Origin: an uncultured bacterium
Lineage (GTDB): Bacteria > Planctomycetota > Phycisphaerae > Phycisphaerales > SM1A02
NCBI GenBank assembly: GCA_903861235.1
Contig: CAIOTP010000075.1
Span: 1 to 7,433 of the forward strand
Reading direction: 5' to 3'
DNA length: 7,433 nucleotides
Shown here: piece after piece, positions 1-5,202 of the stretch
Position numbering within the stretch: position 1 is the first letter of the stretch
Layout of the letters: each line of letters starts with the position of its first letter
Translations under genes and position numbers: made by a program
The notes under the pieces: model-generated
The model's input: the letters and a program-made list of their open reading frames with translations, nothing else
Databases searched by the model: none
Told to the model about the DNA's origin: nothing

Positions 1-1
1 G

Positions 2-1402
2 AACCTCTCCAACGACGGCTGGTTCGGCACCTTCGACGCGGCCCGTGTGCATCATGAGCAGGCGGCGCGCTGGCGCTCGATCGAGCTGCGGCTGCCGCTG
101 GTTCGTGTGGCCAACACGGGCCTCACCGCCGCGTTCGACCGTCACGGACGCCGCGTGGCGGGACCGCTGGCATGCCGGGCGGAGGGAACGCTGCGGATCG
201 ATCTCCCGCTGCAGGGCGGCTTCTCGCCGTTCGCGACCGCTGGCGATGTAGCATCCTGGTCCATGTTCTTCGCGGGAATCGTCATGCTGGTCGGACGGGT
301 GCCCCAGCTTCGGGGTCTGTCCTGCCTGCTTCTGCTCGTCGCGGTCGCGGCCTGCGACAGTCCTCGAAGCGATCGCATGCCGACCTGGAGCAGCAAGGAC
401 CAGTCGGTGGTGCCCGAGGGGGACGCCGCGCTCAACGGCCGTCCCGTGTCCGCCGCGTTGCCGGTGGCGGCCTCCGGCGACATGCGATCCAACTCGGTCC
501 GCCTGCTGGAGGAGGCTTCCCGCAGCCCCAACGCGCTGCTGCGGGCCATCTCGCTGGAGGCGTTGGAGCACGATCCGCCCGCGCTGGAGCCCGTGGTGCG
601 CCGTGGCCTGGGTGACGTGAATCCGGGCGTTCGGTTCGTGGCCGCCATGGTGGGCAGCAAGGCCAAGCTGCAGGGGCTGGCCACGCTGGTCGAGCCGCTG
701 CTGCTGGACCCCAACGACAGCGTGAAGGCCGCCGCCATCCTGGCCCTGCATCGGGCCGGCCGGCCCGTGGATCCTTCGCCGTTGATCCGGATGATCGTGG
801 CCCCGACCGCGGACGTCCGGGGCAACGCGGCCATGGTGCTGGGTGAACTGGGCAACCGCTCGGCGCTGCCCATGCTGGCCGACGCGCTGGGCGCACCCAT
901 GCCCAAGGCCCTGCCGGCCCAGGTCCGGGTGGTCGACCTGCAGATCGGCGAAGCCATGGTGAAGCTGGGTGACACGGCTCAGCTGGAGCCGATCCATGCC
1001 GCTCTCTTCTCGCGAAGCGACCAGGGGGAGTGCATCGGTCTGGCCTGCCAGATCGTGGGCAGCCTCCGCGACCAGACGGCGCTGCCCATGCTGCAGCGAC
1101 TGATCGACGCCAACGGCATGGACACCCGACCGGCGGAGATCCGGCTGGTGGCCGCGGTGGCGGTCATGCACATCACCCCCTCGGCGCCGGCCGCTCTGGC
1201 GGAACTGGGCCAGCTGGGAGCCCGGGACACTCGGGCGGAGGTCCGCGGAATCTCGGCCAAGTTGCTGGGATTCTTCCGCAGCCCGGAGGTGGATGTGACC
1301 CTGGGCCGGCTGCTCCGGGACAGGGATCCGGTCGTCCAGGTCGCCGCCGCCGCGGCCATCCTGCGGCGGGAAGCGGCGGGGGCCACCCCCGCCCAGCGTT
1401 GA
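2..1402 (+). CDS. lnt: Apolipoprotein N-acyltransferase (Lnt) C-terminus, partial, in frame with a HEAT-repeat lipoprotein-like domain
   Basis: The 5' end is cut by the window. The first ~95 codons are the end of the Lnt nitrilase-like domain, the inner-membrane enzyme that adds the third acyl chain to lipoproteins. Seen: NLSNDGWFG at the very start, then an H..QAARWRSIELRLPLVRVANTGLTAAFD block, matching the family's 'SNDAWFG...R..E..RPL.R..N.G.TA..D' pattern. A 'SPFATAGD' segment and a hydrophobic helix (about nt 254-295) follow, as expected for the last Lnt transmembrane helix. The catalytic Glu-Lys-Cys triad of the family would lie upstream, outside the window. The frame has no stop there: it runs on through a basic turn, LLLLVAVAAC (lipobox V-A-A-C, Cys codon 353-355) and about 345 residues of alpha-helical HEAT/PBS-lyase-type repeats (for example DVRGNAAMVLGELGN and DPVVQVAAAAAILRR), stopping at TGA 1400-1402. 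It is either one fused polypeptide or two genes with an internal start (see the separate entry). The Lnt call is firm; the fusion is what the sequence shows, but its biological reality is uncertain. Confidence 0.85.
   Translation, partial: NLSNDGWFGTFDAARVHHEQAARWRSIELRLPLVRVANTGLTAAFDRHGRRVAGPLACRAEGTLRIDLPLQGGFSPFATAGDVASWSMFFAGIVMLVGRVPQLRGLSCLLLLVAVAACDSPRSDRMPTWSSKDQSVVPEGDAALNGRPVSAALPVAASGDMRSNSVRLLEEASRSPNALLRAISLEALEHDPPALEPVVRRGLGDVNPGVRFVAAMVGSKAKLQGLATLVEPLLLDPNDSVKAAAILALHRAGRPVDPSPLIRMIVAPTADVRGNAAMVLGELGNRSALPMLADALGAPMPKALPAQVRVVDLQIGEAMVKLGDTAQLEPIHAALFSRSDQGECIGLACQIVGSLRDQTALPMLQRLIDANGMDTRPAEIRLVAAVAVMHITPSAPAALAELGQLGARDTRAEVRGISAKLLGFFRSPEVDVTLGRLLRDRDPVVQVAAAAAILRREAAGATPAQR
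284..1402 (+). other. Possible independent HEAT-repeat lipoprotein translated from an internal start
   Basis: This is the alternative reading of the second half of the fused frame. ATG 284 has a GCGGGA Shine-Dalgarno-like stretch about 7 nt upstream; GTG 299 is a second option with no clear ribosome site. From ATG 284 the product would be 372 residues with a short basic N-region (R5, R10), a leucine-rich core and a lipobox Val-Ala-Ala-Cys with Cys at residue 24. This is a textbook signal for lipoprotein signal peptidase, and residue +2 is Asp, which in Escherichia coli favours inner-membrane retention. After a low-complexity linker of about 45 residues come roughly nine to ten helical repeats of HEAT type, a scaffold for protein-protein contacts. 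No enzyme motif is visible. The periplasmic partner is unknown. The gene is followed by the promoter of the mre-linked unit, so it probably belongs with lnt rather than with mreB. Confidence 0.5.
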
Positions 1403-1428
1403 CATTTCGCCCGTGGAACGGGTATCAC
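1399..1428 (+). promoter_or_regulatory. Sigma-70-type promoter candidate for the coiled-coil/mreBCD unit
   Basis: A perfect -35 hexamer TTGACA (1399-1404) overlaps the TGA stop of the upstream gene. After 18 bp it is followed by TATCAC (1423-1428), which matches the -10 consensus at four of six positions and is preceded by GGG. Such an AT-leaning pair stands out in this GC-rich region, and it sits at the start of the longest gap in the window. The spacer holds an inverted repeat CCCGT-GGA-ACGGG (1410-1422), which could be an operator or chance. A start site near 1435 would give a leader of about 97 nt before the TTG start at 1532. Inferred from consensus only. Confidence 0.5.
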
Positions 1429-1441
1429 TCCGGGGATCCAT

Positions 1442-1508
1442 CGCGTGCACGCCCCCGGGCGTGGCGCCTTGGGACACGCGCCTTGACCCTGGGCGAGCCC
1501 AGCGCGTG
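1442..1508 (+). promoter_or_regulatory. Structured 5' leader with several GC hairpins
   Basis: Three complementary arms are visible. CACGCCC (1448-1454) faces GGGCGTG (1457-1463). CTGGGC (1489-1494) faces GCCCAG (1497-1502). CACGCG (1475-1480) can pair with CGCGTG at 1503-1508, enclosing the second hairpin, or with the identical CGCGTG at 1442-1447, an alternative fold. No poly-U tract follows any stem, so intrinsic termination is unlikely. The region lies between the promoter candidate and the ribosome site GGAG at 1520-1523. It matches no riboswitch class that I recognise. The stems are seen directly; a regulatory role is inference, because GC-rich DNA forms short stems easily. Confidence 0.25.
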
Positions 1509-1519
1509 ACCACGCCGAC

Positions 1520-1523
1520 GGAG
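1520..1523 (+). promoter_or_regulatory. Ribosome binding site GGAG deciding the TTG start at 1532
   Basis: GGAG ends 8 nt before TTG 1532-1534. The protein read from that TTG begins MHILTKIFIVLTS, a basic residue followed by a membrane helix, so the rare TTG start is well supported. No in-frame ATG precedes the helix; the next ATG (codon 24) would cut it off. Confidence 0.6.
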
Positions 1524-1531
1524 TCCCTGCC

Positions 1532-2440
1532 TTGCACATCCTCACCAAGATCTTCATCGTGCTCACCTCGCTGCTGTCCGTGGCCCTGGTGCCGCTGGTC
1601 ATGCTCAACACGGCCAGTGACGAGACCTGGAAGACCAAGTACTCGGACGAGTCCGCCAAGGTGAAGGCCGCGGAGTTCGCCAAGGACGCCGCCCAGCGCC
1701 TGCAGGACTCCGCCGTGAGTTCCGCCGCCGAGGAGGCGGGAACCCTGCGGGCCCAGGTGGAGGGCCTCAAGAGCGAGCTCAACGCCGCCCGTGACGCCGA
1801 GCTGAAGGTGGCCAGCGTGCTGGCAGGCCTGCGCGGCGAGCTCGACGTGCTCAAGTCGAGCAACCGCGTGCTGGCCGAGAGCAACAAGATCGGCAGCGAG
1901 ACCACCTCGCTCTTCTCCAAGGAGCTGTCCGATCTGCGTGACCGTCTGGTCAACGCCCAGAAGGACAACGTGCGGCTGGACGAGGCCGTGGCCACCCTGA
2001 CCAGCGAGAACGAGGTGTTCAAGGCGAGCATCCGCCAGCTGAAGGAAGAGCTGAAGCAGACGCGCGACGAGAAGGACCGGGCCCAGGCCCGCGTGACCCA
2101 GTTCGTGGCCACGGTGGGTGACCTGCCCTCCGCGTCGGCCGCTCCGGGCGCCACGCGTGACGTGGTGGCCAAGGTTCCCGCCGACCGTTCGATCAGCGCC
2201 TCGATCGTGGGCGTGACTCGTGGTGCGGACCGAACCCTGGCCGAGATCAACGCCGGCAGCCGTGACGGCGTGCAGCCCGGCTGGAGCATGATGATCGCCG
2301 ACGGCAACCGCTTCATCGGCAACCTGCGCATCACCCATGTGGACGTGAACCGGTCCGTGGGTGCTGTCGAGCTGGAGGATCCCTCCGCTCGGGGCGAGGT
2401 CAAGGCCGGCCTCCGGGTCATGAGCCGCAAGGGCGAGTGA
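1532..2440 (+). CDS. Coiled-coil inner-membrane protein with MreC-like C-terminal beta domain
   Basis: A 302-residue protein without a standard gene name. Seen: an N-terminal membrane anchor (residues 7-25), then a long charged heptad-like region (about 34-192, with stretches such as LRAQVEGLKSELNAARDAEL) predicted to form a coiled coil. An Ala/Pro-containing linker (193-218) and a compact C-terminal domain (219-302) follow. The domain contains LAEINAGSRDGVQPG (236-250), then RFIGNLRITHVDVNRSVGAVE. This resembles the G-[ST]-R-[DE]-G-V-x-P-G turn of the MreC beta domain, and the MreC encoded downstream has LNVGTREGVRPG in the equivalent position. Anchor, coiled coil and beta domain occur in the same order as in MreC. 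From memory, planctomycetes carry similar proteins of unknown role, usually annotated hypothetical. Placed upstream of mreB and behind its own promoter candidate, it may be a periplasmic partner or paralogue of MreC; that role is inference. The TTG start is chosen by GGAG at 1520-1523. Confidence 0.85.
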   Translation: MHILTKIFIVLTSLLSVALVPLVMLNTASDETWKTKYSDESAKVKAAEFAKDAAQRLQDSAVSSAAEEAGTLRAQVEGLKSELNAARDAELKVASVLAGLRGELDVLKSSNRVLAESNKIGSETTSLFSKELSDLRDRLVNAQKDNVRLDEAVATLTSENEVFKASIRQLKEELKQTRDEKDRAQARVTQFVATVGDLPSASAAPGATRDVVAKVPADRSISASIVGVTRGADRTLAEINAGSRDGVQPGWSMMIADGNRFIGNLRITHVDVNRSVGAVELEDPSARGEVKAGLRVMSRKGE

Positions 2441-2450
2441 GGAGCAAGCC

Positions 2451-2612
2451 GTGGCCGACAACGACACCGCCGTACCGACCCGCAGGCCCACCCCGAACGT
2501 GTTCACCGTGCTCCTGGTGGTCAGTTCGCTTCTGATGGTGGCGGGCGTGGTGTGGGTCTCGCTCCGCAACATCGACCAGGCCGGGGGCGCTTTCGAGTAC
2601 AAGGCGAAGTGA
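2451..2612 (+). CDS. 53-residue single-helix membrane protein
   Basis: A small gene with a GTG start (2451-2453) and TGA stop (2610-2612). AGGAG (2440-2444) overlaps the stop of the previous gene and sits 6 nt before the start, so translational coupling is likely. The product has a polar N-terminus (MADNDTAVPTRRPTPN), one strongly hydrophobic segment (about residues 17-37, VFTVLLVVSSLLMVAGVVWV), and a short polar tail ending in EYKAK. The basic residues before the helix suggest a cytoplasmic N-terminus. I recall, unverified, that planctomycetes often have comparable 'NVYTVLL...' one-helix proteins after the coiled-coil gene. No function is known to me. Its position between a membrane coiled-coil protein and mreB suggests a role in the same membrane complex. 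Confidence 0.75.
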   Translation: MADNDTAVPTRRPTPNVFTVLLVVSSLLMVAGVVWVSLRNIDQAGGAFEYKAK

Positions 2613-2632
2613 CCTCCGCCGGTTTCCGCGAG

Positions 2633-2672
2633 CCGTCCCGCTTCGGACGGACCCCGCTCCGGGGCCCCGGAG
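2633..2672 (+). repeat. Two tandem GC hairpins in the gap before mreB
   Basis: CCGTCC (2633-2638) and GGACGG (2645-2650) form a 6-bp stem with a 6-nt loop. Immediately after comes CTCCGGGGCCCCGGAG (2657-2672), a perfect 16-bp palindrome that as RNA can fold into a 6-bp stem with a GGCC loop. The sequence after it is GAGACTGG-like, with no T-run, so a Rho-independent terminator is not supported. It may act as an mRNA stability or processing element that sets MreB level apart from the two upstream genes, or as a protein-binding palindrome. The symmetry is seen directly; the role is inferred. Confidence 0.4.
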
Positions 2673-2694
2673 ACGAGACTGGAAAGAGACCACC

Positions 2695-3744
2695 GTGCTG
2701 GATTCGCTGCTGAGCTGGTTCAGTGTCGACATGGGCATCGACCTGGGCACCTGCAACACCCTGGTGTGCGTGCGTGGCGAAGGCATCGTGCTGAACGAGC
2801 CGAGCGTGGTGGCGGTGCGCAAGGGCACCAACAAGGTGCTCGACAACGGCGAAGCCGTGGGCTGGCGCGCCAAGGAGATGCTGGGCAAGACTCCCGGCGC
2901 CATCAGCGCCATCCGTCCCCTCAAGGACGGCGTGATCAGCGACTTCGAGATGACCGGGGCCATGCTCAGCTACTTCATCCGCAAGGTGAACGGCCGCGGC
3001 CGGCTCTTCGGGCCCCGCGTGGTCATCGCGGTGCCCGGCGGCATCACCGCCGTCGAGAAGCGCGCGGTGCTGGACAGCGCCGAGCAGGCGGGCGCCCGTC
3101 GCGTCTTCCTGGTGGACGAACCCATGGCGGCCGGCATCGGTGCGGGCCTGCCCGTGCTGGAGCCCACCGCGAGCATGATCGTGGACATCGGCGGCGGCAC
3201 CACCGAGGTGGCCGTCATGAGCCTGGGCGACATCGCGTGCTCCGAGAGCGTGCGCGTGGCCGGCGACGAGCTGGACGAGGCGATCATCAACTACATGAAG
3301 CGTCGCCACGGCATGATGATCGGCGAGCAGACCGCCGAGCGCGTGAAGATCGAGATCGGTTCCGCCGCCCCGGTGGGGCCGCAGACCACCATGGAAGTGC
3401 GCGGCCGCGGCGTGGTCGACGGCCTTCCCAAGCGGGTCACGGTGACCAGCACCGAGATCTGCGACGCGCTTGCCGAGCCGGTGGACAACATCTCCGAGGC
3501 CGTGAAGCGCACCTTGGAGAACGTGGAGCCCGAACTGGCGGCCGACCTGGTGGAGAACGGCATCACGCTGGCCGGCGGCGGCGCGCTGCTCCGCGGCCTG
3601 GACATGGTGCTGAGCACCAAGACCGGACTGCAGGTGCGCATCGCCGACGATCCGCTGACCTGCGTGGCCCGCGGGACCGGCATCTACCTCGACAACCTCG
3701 AGCAGTACAAGGCCAACCTCGAGTCGGACAGTGACGAGATCTGA
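2695..3744 (+). CDS. mreB: Rod shape-determining protein MreB
   Basis: Bacterial actin homologue that polymerises on the inner face of the cytoplasmic membrane and organises cell-wall elongation. At 349 residues it has the usual family length. Seen: phosphate-1 loop DLGTCNTLV (16-24), AVPGGITAVEKRAV (112-125), catalytic-type Glu in VDEPMAAGIGAG (E142), phosphate-2 loop VDIGGGTTEVAVMSLG (163-178), GDELDEAI (190-197), ERVKIEIG (215-222), and adenosine motif LAGGGALLRGLD (292-303). The N-terminal MLDSLLSWFS is amphipathic and suits direct membrane binding. The phosphate-1 loop has Cys where most MreB proteins have Ala (DLGTANT). The start is GTG 2695, about 11 nt after GGAAAGAGA, a moderate ribosome site, and it gives the expected N-terminus. 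It is followed 15 nt later by mreC. Confidence 0.98.
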   Translation: MLDSLLSWFSVDMGIDLGTCNTLVCVRGEGIVLNEPSVVAVRKGTNKVLDNGEAVGWRAKEMLGKTPGAISAIRPLKDGVISDFEMTGAMLSYFIRKVNGRGRLFGPRVVIAVPGGITAVEKRAVLDSAEQAGARRVFLVDEPMAAGIGAGLPVLEPTASMIVDIGGGTTEVAVMSLGDIACSESVRVAGDELDEAIINYMKRRHGMMIGEQTAERVKIEIGSAAPVGPQTTMEVRGRGVVDGLPKRVTVTSTEICDALAEPVDNISEAVKRTLENVEPELAADLVENGITLAGGGALLRGLDMVLSTKTGLQVRIADDPLTCVARGTGIYLDNLEQYKANLESDSDEI

Positions 3745-3746
3745 CC

Positions 3747-3751
3747 GGAGG
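3747..3751 (+). promoter_or_regulatory. Ribosome binding site GGAGG for mreC
   Basis: GGAGG lies 2 nt after the mreB stop and 8 nt before GTG 3760. It separates that start from the nearby GTG at 3755, which is in another frame and meets TGA after two codons. Confidence 0.7.
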
Positions 3752-3759
3752 CCCGTGCC

Positions 3760-4620
3760 GTGATCCGCGGCGCGGCCGGCCCCGGACGGGGCTTCGTGGT
3801 GGCGGTGGTGATGACCGGCGTGGTGGGCCTGCTGCCCCTGGGCTGGCTCCTGCCGTGGACCAACGACCTCTCGGCCCTTCTCTGGCTTCCCCTGCGTCCG
3901 CCGGCCCACGCGCTCACGGCCCTGCGGCTCTGGCTGAGGCCGCCCTTGGAGGAGGAGGGCAAGCCCCGCGATGCGCAGCTGCTGCTCGACGAGCGTGACC
4001 GCTTCCGGGCGCTGTGGCACGCCGAACGTCTGCGGGCGGAGGAACTGGCCCAGAGGCTCGCCGAACTGGAGCGGACCCGCCGCCTGAACAGGACCGCGGC
4101 CCCCACGCTGCCGCTGCTGGCCAGCGTGACCGGCCGAGGCATGGGAGGTGGCGAACGCTATCTCACGCTCAACGTGGGCACCCGCGAGGGCGTGCGTCCG
4201 GGTGATCCCGCCGTGGTGGGAGGTGACCTGCTGGTGGGCCGCGTGGTCGGCGAGCCGCAGGAGGCGTCGTGCTGGCTGGCCCCCCTGGGAGACGCCAGCA
4301 CCGGCCGGCTGGACGTGTACATCGCCCCGGCGGACCGGCCCGAGGCGCCGCCTTCCGAAAGCGCCCAGGCGCAGCTCCGTCCGGATCCCCGCGGCGTGCT
4401 GGTGGGGGAAGTCGAGACGTCCGGCAAGGTGCGCGAAGGGGATGTGGTCCGCCTGAACGACGCCACCTGGAAGCCCTCGGCGCAGGGCATGCGCCTGGGC
4501 GTGGTGCGATCCATCCGCCCCAGTGATCGCAATCCTCTTCGGATGGTGATCGAGCTGGGGGGCGGACTGGAGGCCGAGCGGCTCCGTGACGTGACGCTGA
4601 AGGTGGAGGCCGCGGAATGA
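3760..4620 (+). CDS. mreC: Rod shape-determining protein MreC
   Basis: Bitopic membrane protein that couples MreB to the periplasmic wall-synthesis enzymes. The 286 residues show family architecture: an N-terminal membrane helix (about 11-31), a helical stretch with coiled-coil character (about 71-110, LLLDERDRFRALWHAERLRAEELAQRLAEL read in parts), then a beta-rich periplasmic region (about 118-286). The diagnostic segment is YLTLNVGTREGVRPGDPAVV (134-153) followed by LLVGRVVG, matching the MreC pattern of a Gly-Thr/Ser-Arg/Lys-Asp/Glu-Gly-Val turn with a following 'GLVG.V' strand. A second half, GVLVGEVETSGKVREGDVV, fits the second beta subdomain. Sequence similarity to model MreC proteins is low outside these segments, but the position between mreB and mreD supports the call. 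The start is GTG 3760; the stop overlaps the mreD start by 4 nt. Confidence 0.9.
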   Translation: MIRGAAGPGRGFVVAVVMTGVVGLLPLGWLLPWTNDLSALLWLPLRPPAHALTALRLWLRPPLEEEGKPRDAQLLLDERDRFRALWHAERLRAEELAQRLAELERTRRLNRTAAPTLPLLASVTGRGMGGGERYLTLNVGTREGVRPGDPAVVGGDLLVGRVVGEPQEASCWLAPLGDASTGRLDVYIAPADRPEAPPSESAQAQLRPDPRGVLVGEVETSGKVREGDVVRLNDATWKPSAQGMRLGVVRSIRPSDRNPLRMVIELGGGLEAERLRDVTLKVEAAE

Positions 4621-5168
4621 ACTGGGCGGCCTTCACTCTGGCGGCGGCGGCGGCCCTGACGCTGGACGCCTCGTTCATGCCGGTGCTCCGCTTCGCGGGC
4701 ACCACGCCCTCGCTGGTGGGCTGCGTGGCGGCCTTCGTGGCCCTGCACGCGGACCGCCGGCGGGCCTGGTGGGGCTGCTGGCTGCTGGGCCTGCTGCTGG
4801 ATCTCTCCAGTCCCGTGGCCGTGGGGGGCTCGCTCGGCTTCGTGCCGGGTCCGCACGCCCTGGGCTTCACCTTCGGGGCCGCGGCGATCCTGTCGCTGCG
4901 ATCCGAGGTGATGCGTCGCAGCATGGTCGCCTCGAGCGCGGGCACCTTCCTGCTGCTGCTGGGCTCGAGCCTGGTCTGGACGGTCATCTGGATCGTGCGC
5001 GGCATGTGGCCGGAGGCGGCGGTGCCATGGGTGGGCAACGCCGCGTCGGAACTGGGGCACCAGATCCTGGACGCGGTGGCTTCGGGCCTGCTGGCCATCC
5101 CGGTGTCGTGGCTGCTGGGCAGGACCTTCGACCACTGGGGCTTCCCGGCATCGCGGCGACGCCGGTGA
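4617..5168 (+). CDS. mreD: Rod shape-determining protein MreD
   Basis: Small polytopic inner-membrane component of the elongation complex, 183 residues. About six hydrophobic segments are visible (roughly residues 3-19, 31-45, 51-66, 78-95, 104-127, 146-167). The stretch WLLGLLLDLSSPVAVGGSLG (55-74) resembles the conserved 'G.l.Dl....lG' region of MreD, followed by PHALGFTFGAAAI. The C-terminus is basic (SRRRR). ATG 4617 overlaps the mreC stop as ATGA, typical of translational coupling. MreD sequences diverge strongly, so the call rests on topology, the Gly/Asp motif and the gene order mreB-mreC-mreD. No mrdA (PBP2) or mrdB (RodA) follows it here. Confidence 0.88.
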   Translation: MNWAAFTLAAAAALTLDASFMPVLRFAGTTPSLVGCVAAFVALHADRRRAWWGCWLLGLLLDLSSPVAVGGSLGFVPGPHALGFTFGAAAILSLRSEVMRRSMVASSAGTFLLLLGSSLVWTVIWIVRGMWPEAAVPWVGNAASELGHQILDAVASGLLAIPVSWLLGRTFDHWGFPASRRRR

Positions 5169-5202
5169 ACCACCGGACCGGACGCGGGTACCCTGAACGC
5201 CC

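Noticed and set aside
1483..1512. TTGACC as a second -35 box in the leader
   Set aside because: No -10-like hexamer lies 16 to 19 bp downstream; the region there is GC-only and stem-forming.
979..2430. 483-codon open frame on the - strand
   Set aside because: It lies wholly opposite the HEAT region and coiled-coil gene; its translation is Ser/Arg/Ala-rich without any domain pattern. Long antisense frames are expected in GC-rich codon-biased DNA.
2657..2672. Rho-independent terminator before mreB
   Set aside because: The palindrome is not followed by a T-run, and genes on both sides look like one operon.
2766..3734. 322-codon + strand frame inside mreB in another phase
   Set aside because: Arg/His/Gly-rich shadow translation; MreB motifs are in the other phase.
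2521..4020. 499-codon open frame on the - strand
   Set aside because: Mirror of mreB and the start of mreC; His/Gly/Ala-rich low-complexity translation with no recognisable motif.
5186..5194. GGGTACCC palindrome and TACCCT as a promoter -10 for the GlmU-like gene
   Set aside because: No plausible -35 at the right distance, and a start site there would leave almost no leader; the short palindrome is likely chance.
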